Of a stretch of 64,000 bases of DNA, positions 11,175 to 20,984 are shown in pieces. Location of the stretch: the NCBI RefSeq assembly GCF_030463565.1, contig NC_134676.1, positions 31,869,228 to 31,933,227 of the forward strand, read 5' to 3'. The stretch is from Pelecanus crispus. Taxonomy: Eukaryota; Chordata; Aves; Pelecaniformes; Pelecanidae. A program made the translations under genes and the position numbers. A model generated the notes under the pieces. The model did not search any database. It was not told where the DNA came from and saw nothing but the letters and a program-made list of their open reading frames with translations. Each line of letters starts with the position of its first letter. Positions within the stretch are counted from its first letter, which is position 1.

Positions 11175-11985
11175 TGAAGAGATACTGGCAGCGTATGAAG
11201 GGGTTCGAGCTGCTTCGGAAGTGGTCAGTACTGAAGCACAGCTCCTCCTGGCACCCCGACTGCCAGTGCTGGGCTGGATGTTCAAAGGCAGGGTCCCCTC
11301 TACACATCATGCAACTGATGCTACGTGGAGTAAGTGGGTTGCACTAATCACACAATGGGCTCAAATAGGAAAACCCAGTCACGCAGGAATCTTGGAAGTG
11401 ATCATAGACTGGCCAGAAGGCAAAAATTTTGGAATACCACCAGAGGAGGAGGTGACATGTGCCGAGGAGACCGCGCTGTATAATAAATTGCCAGAAAATG
11501 AAAAGCAGTATGCCCTGTTCACTGATGGGTCCTGTCGTATTGTGGGAAAGCATTGGAAGTGGAAAGCTGCTGTGTGGAGTCCTGTACGACAAGTTGCAGA
11601 AACTGCTGAAGAAGGGGAGTTGAGTCAGTTTGCAGAGGTGAAAGCCATCCAGCTGGCTTTAGATATTGCTGAATGAGAAAAATGGCCAGTACTTTATCTC
11701 TATACTGACTCATGGATGGTGGCAAATGCCCTGGGGGGGGGGGGTTGCAGCAATGGAAGCAGAGCAACTGGCAGTGCAAATGTAAACCTATCTGGGCTGC
11801 CACACTGTGGCAAGGTATTGCTGCCCAGGTAGAGAACCTGGTTGTAAAAGTACATCATATACATGGTCACGTACCCAGGAGTCGGGCCACTGAAGAACAT
11901 CAAAACAACCAGCAGGTAGATCAGGCTGCTAAGATTGAAGTGGCTCAGGTGGATCTGGACTGGCAACATAAGGCTGAATTATTTA
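11150..11985 (+). pseudogene. RNase H domain remnant (ERV pol)
   Basis: The connection and RNase H region is open at 11221-11676. It carries the first catalytic motif FTDGS (Asp at 11524-11526) and the FAEVKAIQLAL helix with the catalytic Glu. The third motif, YTDSW, follows a stop at about 11701. A run of 12 G (11733-11744) then shifts the frame, and the domain continues from about 11745 to 11985 in another frame. RNase H would have removed the RNA strand during reverse transcription. Confidence 0.85.
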
Positions 11986-12800
11986 TAGCTCGGTGGGCCC
12001 GTGACACCTCAGGCCATCAAGGAAGAGATGCAACATATAGATGGGCTTATGACTGAGGGGTAGACTTGACCATGGACACTATTGCACGGGTTATCCATGA
12101 ATGTGAAACATGCGCTGCAATCAAGCAAGCCAAGTGGTTAAAGCATCTGTGGTATGGAGGACAATGGCTGAAATATAAATGTGGGGAGGCCTGGCAGATT
12201 GATTATATCACACTCCCACAAGCCAGCCAAGACAAGCGCCATGTGCATACAATGGTGGAAGCAACCACCAGATGGCTGGAAACATACCCCATGCCCCATG
12301 CCACTGCCCAGAACACCATCCTGGTCCTTGAAAAGCAACTCCTATGGCAACATGGCATCCCAGAAAGATTCAAGTCAGACAATGGGACTCAGTTCCGAAA
12401 CAACCTCATAGACACCTGGGCCAAAGAGCATGGCATTGAATGGGTATATCACATCCCCTATCATGCACCAGCCTCTGGGAAAATCTAACAATACAATGGA
12501 CTGTTAAAGGCTACCCGGAGAGTAATGGGTGGTGGGACATTCAAACATTGGGATACATAGTTAGCGAAAGCTACCTGCTTAGTCAACCCTAGGGGATCTG
12601 CCAGTGGAGCTGGCCCTGCCCAATCAAAACTTTTATGTACTGTAGAAGGAGATAAAGTCCCTGTAGTGCACGTAAAAAATATGCTGGGGAAGAGACTCTG
12701 GGTTACTCCCTGCTTGGGTAAAGACAAACCCATTTGTGGGATTGCTTTTGCTCAAGGACCTGGGTGCACTTGGTGGGTGATGTAAAAGGATGGGGAATTC
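11986..12800 (+). pseudogene. Integrase remnant, catalytic Glu codon replaced by a stop
   Basis: The order is: N-terminal zinc domain (a SGHQG segment near 12010-12025 and CETC near 12100-12112, with a stop between them); catalytic core with first Asp in WQIDYI (12201-12203) and second in SDNGT (12378-12380). Counting 36 codons on from the second Asp, the D-D-35-E spacing, lands on a TAA at 12486-12488 just after ASGKI, where the catalytic Glu is expected. The C-terminal part is traceable to about 12800 with further stops. Integrase joined viral DNA to host DNA; this copy could not. Confidence 0.88.
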
Positions 12801-13258
12801 CGATGTGTACCTCAAGGGGATTTGATTTTGGGTGGAATTAGCCAATGAACTGAACTGTATGATGTTAGTTGCTATATAATACCATATGTCATCTCTTTTA
12901 TGGTTGCTATATGCCACATCAATGGTATTACAGTAAGCCTTGCCCAGATTGATGAAGAACGAACTTTCATGAAACTGAGCAAAGTGTAGCAGTGTTGGAA
13001 CGAGAACTGGCTTCAGCATGTAACAATCCAGCACTGCACACAATGTCTCTTGCCCTGAAAGACTGTGATGACAGATGGAAACCAAAGTCATGGACTAAAT
13101 GAACTCAATTGACATTTTAGAGGGATGGCCCATAGATAAAGGGAATGATATCTGTGTGCATGTATCAAGACAGGGAAAGTAGTGGTGATTAATTAGAATA
13201 CATTGGAAAGGGTAGGACCTGGGCATGACGTAGATGGTATAGAATAAGGGGTGGATAC
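12801..13258 (+). other. Viral 3' region without env, ending in a polypurine tract
   Basis: This region has no env-like open frame and no signal peptide plus membrane-anchor pattern. The purine-rich AATAAGGGGTGGATAC just before the LTR is in the place of the polypurine tract that primes plus-strand synthesis. Confidence 0.65.
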
Positions 13259-13828
13259 TGTCCTGGTTTTGGCTGGGATAGAGTTAATTTTCTTCCTAGT
13301 AGCTGGCATAGTGCTGTGTTTTGGATTTAAGTATGAGAATAATGCTGATACACTGATGATTCAGTCATTGCTAAGTAGTGCTTACACTAGTCAAGGACTT
13401 TTCAGCTTTCCATGCTCTGCCAGGTGCACAAGAAACTGGGAGGGGGCACAGCCAGGATAGTTGATCCAAACTGACCAAAGGGCTATTCCATACCATATGA
13501 CATCATGACTCATTATATAAGCTGCAGGGAGTTGGCTGGGGGGCAGCGATCGCTGCTTAGGAACTCACTGGGCATGGGTCGGTGGGTGGTGAGCAACTGC
13601 ATTGTGCATCACTTGCTTTGTTTATTGTTATTATTACTATTATTACATTGTTATTATTACTACTACTATTTTACTTTATTTTATTTCAATTATTAAACTG
13701 TTCTTATCTCAACCCAGGAGTTTTTCTCAGTCTTCCTTTTCCGATTCTCTCCCTGATCCCACCGGGGAAGGGGGAGTGAGCAAGTGGCTGCGTGGTGCTT
13801 AGTTGCTGGCTAGGGTTAAATCACGACA
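13259..13828 (+). repeat. 3' LTR of the provirus
   Basis: This complete 570-bp LTR runs from TGTCCTGGTTTTGGCTGG to AAATCACGACA. It includes a TATA-like TATATAA at 13514-13520, a TTA/TAC microsatellite near 13625-13690 and an ATTAAA polyadenylation signal at 13692-13697. The order TATA then poly(A) signal fits U3-R-U5 and confirms + orientation. It could still have promoter or polyadenylation activity. Confidence 0.93.
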
Positions 13829-16800
13829 TATACGATATTAGCAATACTGGAACTAATTGCATTTGGATGAATAGTGGAGTGAAAGTATGAGCAACATGAA
13901 AGCCCACTCGTAACTTCTAAGCATAAGTATTCAGCTCTGCACCGTTGAACTACTCAGTAATGACAAAATACGTGGATAGTGTAAAGTGGATGTAAAATGG
14001 AGCAGTATATGTTCTATTGTAATCAAACTGTCTTAGCCTCACTTTTCCATCTGCTTCAGCTCCTTGTTGTACTTATGATACCACGAAGCACAAGCCTCTT
14101 ACCAGTGCTGCCAGTTTCATCATGAAGTAGTAATAACCTCATTTTGGAGAATGTAAAGTGACACTGTAAAGAAAGCTGTTGCTAACATCAGTGGGACACA
14201 CAGAGAAGAATGCAAAACTTGCAAAACTCTCAGATCCAATCTCCACAACCTGTTACCTGAAGTAATTGATGTCATTGGCTTAAGCAGTCACCAATCTCTC
14301 TCTCTGTCTTTTCTTCTTACCTAAGAGGGAGTCATCTTACAGAACTCATCGTCTTAAAACAAACTGCACACTGCTTGGATGAATACATGTAGGCAGAAAT
14401 ATTCTCCCTTTTCTGCATATACAAATGTTAAATAAATGTATGGTATTGACACAAGAGAGATCTTTTCCTTTTTATTTGCATTATACTGGTTTCTGACCTT
14501 ATTCTGCCAGCAGGATTTACTAATGTATTAAGTAGCAATATTCAAAGTTCTGTGTTGTTTGTTTAGGATGAAGCTACATGTGAGAACACAGAGCCTTGTT
14601 CCAACATTCTTCTTCATATGGTGATTTGGAGGTATCAAACGGAGATTTGATAAGGTAAACATCTTCTCAATAGCATATACTCATCAGAAGGAATGTACAT
14701 CAGTCTGATCCTGTGCCCAGTCTTTCTCCTAGCTTCTGACCTCAGAAGGTAAAATGTTAATGAATCATCATCTGCAGTGAGACAGAGCACAGAGGAAAGA
14801 ATACCAGAAGGAAGTAACTGAAATATGAGGCCAAGGTACCAAGAAATTTAATAATTGGATGCAACATTAACACAGACTTGTGAAAAGAGAAAAAGAAAAT
14901 CCCATCCACACACTGTACAACAAATCTCAAAGAAGAAAGAAGGACTTGCAGATACTCCGCCATTTCTTATCAGCTTTGACTAAAAGAAAGCCCCCAGCCA
15001 TTATTTGTTGAAAGAGTGAAAATCTTCCTGAAGGAAAAAGAAAGATGGCAGAGGACGGTGAAATCCAGCTACTCAGAAGTTGAGCTTGTATAAAGGACAG
15101 AATGAGAAATCTTGCTCCTTCTTGCAGAGGAAGAAGCCATTCAAATTTTCCAAGTCAGTGCCAAGAACCACTGGTTTTAAAAGTTCTAAGAGCTCACCAG
15201 TCACCACTGATGATTTGCAGCATTTTAAAGTTGATGGATTTATCTAACTTGCCTCACCTGTGTCATGGAAGAGACGTATGCATGGTCTCATCAAACCTGT
15301 TCTGCTTTTCTATATCTAGGTATCTGTAGCAGTTCATTTCTCAGCACTGCAGATAGCTAGAACAAGGTCAAGTCATGGGGCCTTGTAAATTAATTGACTC
15401 AGCATTTCTAGATGACTGGTCTGATGTTAGCTAGCAAAGCTGGGAGGATACTTGCTCAGCACTGCTACTTTGATGGGAGAATGCCGACACAGAGGCCTTT
15501 GCGAGCTCGTTTGCTGACCACCATTAATTTACTAGCCGAAAGTCAAAGGGGTTTGGGATGTGCATGGTTATTGTCTCAACAACTCTACTACCAGCCTGCT
15601 GGTGTTGAATGTCGAGACAAAAGATGTAACATTGTTATGGGACTGACATATAACATTGTTATATGCCCCTAAATTCATGGACAGAGTGACACAGCGTGAT
15701 TGCTGTGAAGTTCATGACTGCCTTCTGTGATGTAAGAGAAGATGCAATACCAGCTTCTTTCCTAGTGGGTTCTTCAAATTTGAGTTGAAGATGATGTTCA
15801 ACCTTGAGTTGAAGTTGTTTCTTTCAACCTTGAGTTAGTCTGTTATGTCCATTATGTTCACTTTCCTAGGTTTTGGGTTGGTTTCTTTTTTTAAAGTCTT
15901 TTCTGAGAGAAACACAGTTTAGGTATTGCACAGATTTGCTTACAGCAAGCAGGCTGAAGAGTGGATGAGCTTTATGCAATGTATTCTAAGCAACCCTCCA
16001 AACTAGTTCATTGTTACATAAGATTCACGTGAGCCGGTGACGTAATTTGTAACACTTGATACTTCCGCTTTCCACACACGGTATTTTCTTCGCTTGGTTT
16101 AAACAAGGATTTAGTTTACGGTTGTTGTTTGCATCTAAACCAGTTTGTTTTGTTTTTAACCTTTTATCACTTTTTAAAATATGGCTTCAAGATGAAATAT
16201 TGATGCAACAGTTTTCTGAGTAGCCAGTATTCTTCCTGAACATTGTGCGCTTTGTCAGTGAATTAATTTCTCAGCATTGGCTATGTGCAAGATTCTAAGA
16301 TCACTTAGGAGGATTTCCAAAGTAATTTCATAGTAGGAAAGACTTCCTTTTTTTGTAACTCTTCTTTTTTTCTCAAGTGATCTAGGCTGTGTTTGGAGAC
16401 ACTGCTTGACATCTTGCATTTTAAGTAGTTTACATCAGCAGGGTTTAACACATTATCCCTCTAATCTGCCCGTGTTTTACACCTGCATTGTGTTAGTAAA
16501 ATGAAGATGATGTAAGGTTGTGGAGTAGCAGTCAGTCTCTTTACAATTCCCTTCTTCCTCTTATATTGCTCTCAAATGGGAGCAAATCCCACAAAATAAA
16601 TGCGTTAAGTTTAAATAACAGCCCTTAGCTCAAAACTGTTTCACTGAAACATTTGTTTCAGCTACAGAGTTGTTGGATACGAAGTCATCATCACAGTCAT
16701 TTTAGTGGCAGACATCTCCTTTATCTTTGCTTTCATACAAAAATAGGGAAAATAAGGTAAATTGATCCCAGACGACTACAAACAGGACCTTGTCCTCAGC

Positions 16801-16965
16801 ACTGATCCATCAAATGATTTGAAGGGGAAGTTTCTTATTCCACCAGCACCTTCAGCAGGCAAAATCAACAAAGTTAGAATGCCAGGAATGCAAGCACTGC
16901 TGTTCCACATCTACTCCAAACTCCTTTCTTCCTCCGTACTTCCACCATATCCGGTCACCTTCATT
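13829..16965. other. Unique noncoding DNA between provirus and CR1
   Basis: No gene recognised. It includes an imperfect 24-26-bp tandem repeat at about 15780-15836 (units starting TTGAGTTGAAG) and a repeated TAACATTGTTAT pair near 15627 and 15651. Confidence 0.6.
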
Positions 16966-17061
16966 TCACAGAATCACAGAATCATAGAATGCTTTGGGTT
17001 GGAAGGGACCTTTAGAGGTCATCTAGCCCAACCCCCTTACAGTGAGCAGGGACATCTTTAA

Positions 17062-18165
17062 CTACATCAGGTTGCTCAGAGCCCCATCCAACCTGACCTG
17101 GAATGTTTCTAGGGATGGGGCCCCCACTACCTCCCTGGGCAACCTGTTCCAGTGCTTCACCACCCTCATTGTAAAGAATTTCTTCCTTATATCCAATATA
17201 AATCTATTCTTCTTTAATTTAAAACCATTACGCCTTGTCCTGTCACAACAGGCATTGCTGAAAAAATTGTCCCCATCTTTCCTATAGGCCCCCTTTAAGC
17301 ACTGAAAGGCTGCAATAAGGTCTCCCCGCAGCCTTCTCTTCTGCAGGCTGAACAACCTGGAGAGGCGCTCCAGCCCTCGGATCACTTTTGTGGCCCACCT
17401 CTGGACCCGCTCCAACATGTCCATGTCCTTCTTGTGCTGAGGGCTCCAGAGCTGGATACAGTACTCTAGGTGAGGTCTCACCAGAGCGGAGTCGAGGCGG
17501 AGAATCACCTCCCTCAACCTGCTGGCCACGCTTCCTTTGATGCAGCCCAGGATATGGTTGGCTTTCTGGGCTGCAAGAGCACATTGGCGGCTCATGTCCA
17601 GCTTTTCATCCACCAGTACCCCCAAGTCCCTCTCCGCAGGGCTGCTCGCAATCCCTTGATCCCCCAGCCTGTATTGACATCCGGGGTTGCCCCGTCCCAG
17701 GTGCAGGACCTTGCACTTGGCCTTGTTGAACCTCATGGGGTTCACACCGGTCCACCTCTCCAGCTTGTCCCAGTCCCTTTGGATGACATCTCGTTCTTCT
17801 GGCATGTCAACGGCACCACTCAGCTTGGTGCCATCTGCAAACTTGCTGATGGCACACTCGATCCCACTGTCTATGTCACTGATGAAGTTATTAAACAGCA
17901 CTGGTCCCAGTATGGACCCCTGAGCGACACCACTTGTCACTGATCTCCATCTGGACATTGAACGGTTGACCACTACCCTCTGGATGCAACCATCCAAACA
18001 ATTCCTCATCCACCAAACAGTCCATCCATCAAATCCATACCTCTTCAGTTTAGAGAGAAGGCTGTTGTGGGGGACTGTGTCAAAGGCCTTGCAGAAGGCC
18101 GGATAGATGACATCCATAGCTCTTCCCTTGTCCACTGATGCAGTCACTCCATCACAGAAGGCCAT
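17062..18165 (-). pseudogene. CR1 ORF2 reverse transcriptase region (367 codons open)
   Basis: The uninterrupted frame covers RT from [16 protein letters not shown] (motif A region) through [13 protein letters not shown] (motif B), the motif C region and the C-terminal thumb ending [15 protein letters not shown]. Motif C reads FADGTKL where active CR1 enzymes have a double Asp, so one metal-binding residue is lost. The length open without a stop suggests a moderately young copy. The first ATG is internal to the domain, not a true start. Confidence 0.9.
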
Positions 18166-19030
18166 TAAGTTGGTCAGCCATGACTTGCCCTTGGTGAAGC
18201 CATGCCTTGGTGACCATCAGGTCCAGTATTGCATCCCCTTGGGTAGGGGTGTCTATTACCTGGCTTAGGAAGTTGTCCTCAATGCATTCTAGGCATCTCC
18301 TGGATTGCCTACAGCTCGCCATGTTGCTTTTCCAGCAAATGTCGGGGTAGTTGAAGTCCCCCAGCAGGACGAGAGTCTGCAAGCACAAAGCCTCCTGCAG
18401 CTGGAGGAAGAAGGCTTTGTCAGTAGGCTCCCCTTGATCAGGCAGCCTGTAGTAGATACCAACCACAAGGTTCCGCTTGTTGCCTCTGTCTCTGATTCTT
18501 ACCCATAAGCTTTCGACCTGCTCGTGGCTGTTCTTCAGGGATAGCTCTTCACACGGTATCGATTTCTTTATGTAGAAGGCAATGCCCCTCCTTTCTTGCC
18601 TGTCCCTTCTGAGCAGCCTGTAGCCATCAATAGCCACATTCCAGTTATGGGATTCGTCCCACCAAGCCTCAGTAATGGCAATCAGGTCGCATCTTTCTAG
18701 CAGCATGGTAGATTCCAACTCCTGCTGTTTGTTCCCCATGCCGGGTGCGTTCGTGTAGAGGCATTTCATCTGGGCTGTTGGCCGTGTCACTTCCTTAGTG
18801 GAACATCCCTTGTTTCCCTTGAGGTGTTTCATGGAGGTTTCCTTGTTGGCTCCTACTACCTCAGGAGTCCCCAGCTCATCTCTGCAAGACTTTGACTGTG
18901 CTGCAGCACCCCCAGCATGCCTCTGGGCAACAGGTTGAGGGCTCATAGTAGCACCCCGTCCCTCCAACCATTGCGTACCATCCCACAGCTTGTCACAGAC
19001 AAGCCTGATATGTTCCCCCTCCCCCTTCAC
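18166..19030 (-). pseudogene. CR1 ORF2 N-terminal part: AP endonuclease-like domain
   Basis: On the minus strand this reads as the CR1 ORF2 start (open to 18152). The APE-type endonuclease follows, with the ITEAWWD motif (catalytic Glu) and LLGDFNYPDI (Asp/Asn pair). It breaks off after [12 protein letters not shown], before the expected SDH motif, and runs directly into the RT linker in a different frame. The endonuclease would nick target DNA for target-primed reverse transcription. Broken by the deletion described in the findings. Confidence 0.88.
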
Positions 19031-19643
19031 ATCTCGTTTAAAGCCCTGTCAATGAGCAGCCCCGCAAGCTCCTGAGTAAAGACCCTCTCTCCCCTTTCAG
19101 AAAGGTGGCTCCCATTTGATGCTAGCAAGCCTGGTGCCATGTAGGCCATCCCATTGTCAAAAAACCCAAAGTTGTGACAGTGGCACCAGCCACGGAGCCA
19201 TGTCTTAAGAGATTGGGTCTGCCTGTTCCTTCCAATGTCACTGCCCACAACTGGAAGGAGGGAGGAAAAAATAACCTGTGCCCCAGATTCCCTCACTAAC
19301 TGTCCCAAGGCCCTGAAGTCTCTTTTAATCCCCCATGGGCTACGTACTGCAACTTCATCACCACCACGTGGAAGAGCAGTAATGGGCAGTAGTCCGAGGG
19401 CCGTACCAGGCTGGGAAGTCTCCTGGTGATATCTCTGACCTGGGCACCAGGGAGGTAGCAGACTTCCATATGAGGTGGGCCCGCCTGGCATATTGGACCC
19501 TCTGTTCCTCTCAGAAGGGAGTCTCCTACAACTATGACCCATCTTTTCTTCCTTATGGAGGTGGTAGTAATATGGGCGGTAGGTCTTTGTGGTCTTGGCG
19601 ATTCCTCTGGTGTCGATGTTTCAGTAAGCCTCAGTCTTTTCAA
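19027..19643 (-). pseudogene. CR1 ORF1 remnant, SGNH esterase-like domain
   Basis: Two overlapping frames on the minus strand (from 19643, then 19542 to 19027) carry the esterase-type nucleophile motif VVGDSLLRGTEG and further on SNGSHLSERGERVF, which supplies the Asp/His-like end of an SGNH hydrolase. ORF1 proteins of CR1 bind RNA and carry such a domain. A frameshift separates the nucleophile half from the C-terminal half. The last codons (NEM) overlap the start of the ORF2 frame by four bases, the normal CR1 arrangement. Confidence 0.82.
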
Positions 19644-19680
19644 ACCTCTCCTTCTGTCGGGATTTGATTCTTATCATCCT

Positions 19681-20980
19681 CCTTGGAAAGCACTTTGGAA
19701 AGCAACTTCTGATGGGGCTGTGCACCTCTTTCCATGAAGACTGTTCTCAAAAAGCACTTGAACATTGCAGCTCAAACGGAGGTTCACCCATACACATTTC
19801 TGCCACCAAGGGGGCATGTCCCTTCTCCCTCATTTGGGTGACCTGCTGAGTTATAATCATTTATCATCATATGACTATGTTGATCCTCAAATGTAATGGT
19901 TAAGACTTGAGATATTTGTGCAAATTCTAGAGCTACATGAACCACTCAGAGAAGATGATCAAATCAGCACAGGGGCTAGAGGCTAATCTTCCCTGTCCCG
20001 AGCCTGGAGTTTTCACTTGGAATTGAGTTCACTGGGGACTGGGCTGAAGTGGATGCAAGGATGGCAAATCCACCTACACTGCGATCACTGTCACAGAGTG
20101 GCTCTTCACTAGGAAGAGGGTTTTTGGCAGTCACCTGTGCTAGTCAGAGCTCAGAGGCTGTCTCATTTCTTAGGGGAACACTGCATGCTAGTCCTATTGC
20201 TTTTCCTTATTGTTGCCATGTGCATGTTCTTCTAAAGTTGGCATTTTATCCTGCTTTTCCATTATAGCAGAAAGCGTTGCATCTTGTAGAACCATACAAA
20301 GCCCCACATCTGCAACAGTAACTCTGCATAACCAGCCTGTTGCGCCAGGCCCAGATACCGGGGCGTCTTGGTTCAGCTTACTTTGCACGTAATGGGATTG
20401 CACCAGAGGCCCCTTGGTGGCCTCCTGCAAGGGGTCTGTAGTCCTCAGATATGTTCCAACATGCTCGTGTCCCTCCACCTATTTGTGATCCTCTACTCTC
20501 TTGACATCCCCCCACCCCAGAGATGTAGGGCTTGTTATGATGCCTGATAAACTCCAGAGGCCTGAGACTGCCTTTTGCTTTTCCTTCATTGCTTCCCATT
20601 CACATTTGAACTTTAACTATTAATTTCATTAGCTATTATTAAAGAATGATTTATCCATTTCATTACTATGCTGTAGAGTTATATGCACATAAAAGTTCTT
20701 TACCTGTATACACATATATATACATACATGTATAGAGGTATATATATATATATAATAATGTATCTAAGTATAAATAAAACACATACTGATACGATTTTGT
20801 ACACTCCATTGTATACATACATTCCTGTATATCTATAGATATGTCTTGGGTGCTCATGTGTCTCATTAAGGATGCGGGTCCACAGCAGCCCATTCGTATA
20901 TACTGATGGCTACTCTGGAAAGACCAAAGGCCCAGGCTTCATTGCGGAGCATGACGCTACGTGACATGGAACAGCCCTCT
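19681..20980. other. Noncoding DNA, origin unclear
   Basis: The left part may be further CR1 ORF1 leader that has decayed, but I could not align it. A minus-strand open stretch at 20194-20478 is not recognised. An AT microsatellite lies at 20707-20757. No gene is supported. Confidence 0.5.
20707..20757. repeat. TA/CATA microsatellite
   Basis: Alternating CATATA and TATATA units. A simple sequence repeat of AT type. Confidence 0.85.
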
Positions 20981-20984
20981 ACTG

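Larger units (their letters stand above)
7520..13828 (+). mobile_element. Inactivated ERVL-like endogenous retrovirus provirus, 5' LTR truncated, no env
   Basis: The order is retroviral: stub of 5' LTR (7520-7590), primer binding site (7600-7617), gag region, protease, reverse transcriptase, RNase H, integrase, purine-rich tract and complete 3' LTR. Pol resembles the abundant avian class III (ERVL-like) proviruses. The 5-bp target duplications of the related solo LTRs in this window agree with that class. There is no env-like reading frame between integrase and the 3' LTR, as is usual for ERVL. Every coding domain is broken by stops or frameshifts. Because most of the 5' LTR and its flank are gone, the target duplication cannot be paired; the right flank begins TATAC. 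Confidence 0.92.
16966..19680 (-). mobile_element. Long CR1 LINE, ORF1 end plus ORF2, with internal deletion
   Basis: Read on the minus strand, the element has the end of ORF1 (esterase-like), the ORF2 endonuclease, the ORF2 reverse transcriptase and the CR1 3' terminus (complement of TCACAGAATCACAGAATCATAGAATG at 16966-16990, in overlapping octamers). The 5' limit near 19680 is uncertain. About a kilobase of ORF2 between endonuclease and RT is missing. CR1 is the dominant LINE of birds; this is one of the longer copies but it is dead. Confidence 0.92.

Noticed and set aside
12801..13258. Possible env gene between integrase and 3' LTR
   Set aside because: Only short frames, no signal peptide or transmembrane pattern; this class normally lacks env.
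13602..13802. Tyr/Ile/Leu-rich small frames repeated near 2.0, 13.6, 26.9 and 45.7 kb
   Set aside because: They are translations of the TTA microsatellite within the four LTR copies, not genes.
20707..20757. AT-rich tract considered as a replication or attachment signal
   Set aside because: It is a plain TA/CATA microsatellite.
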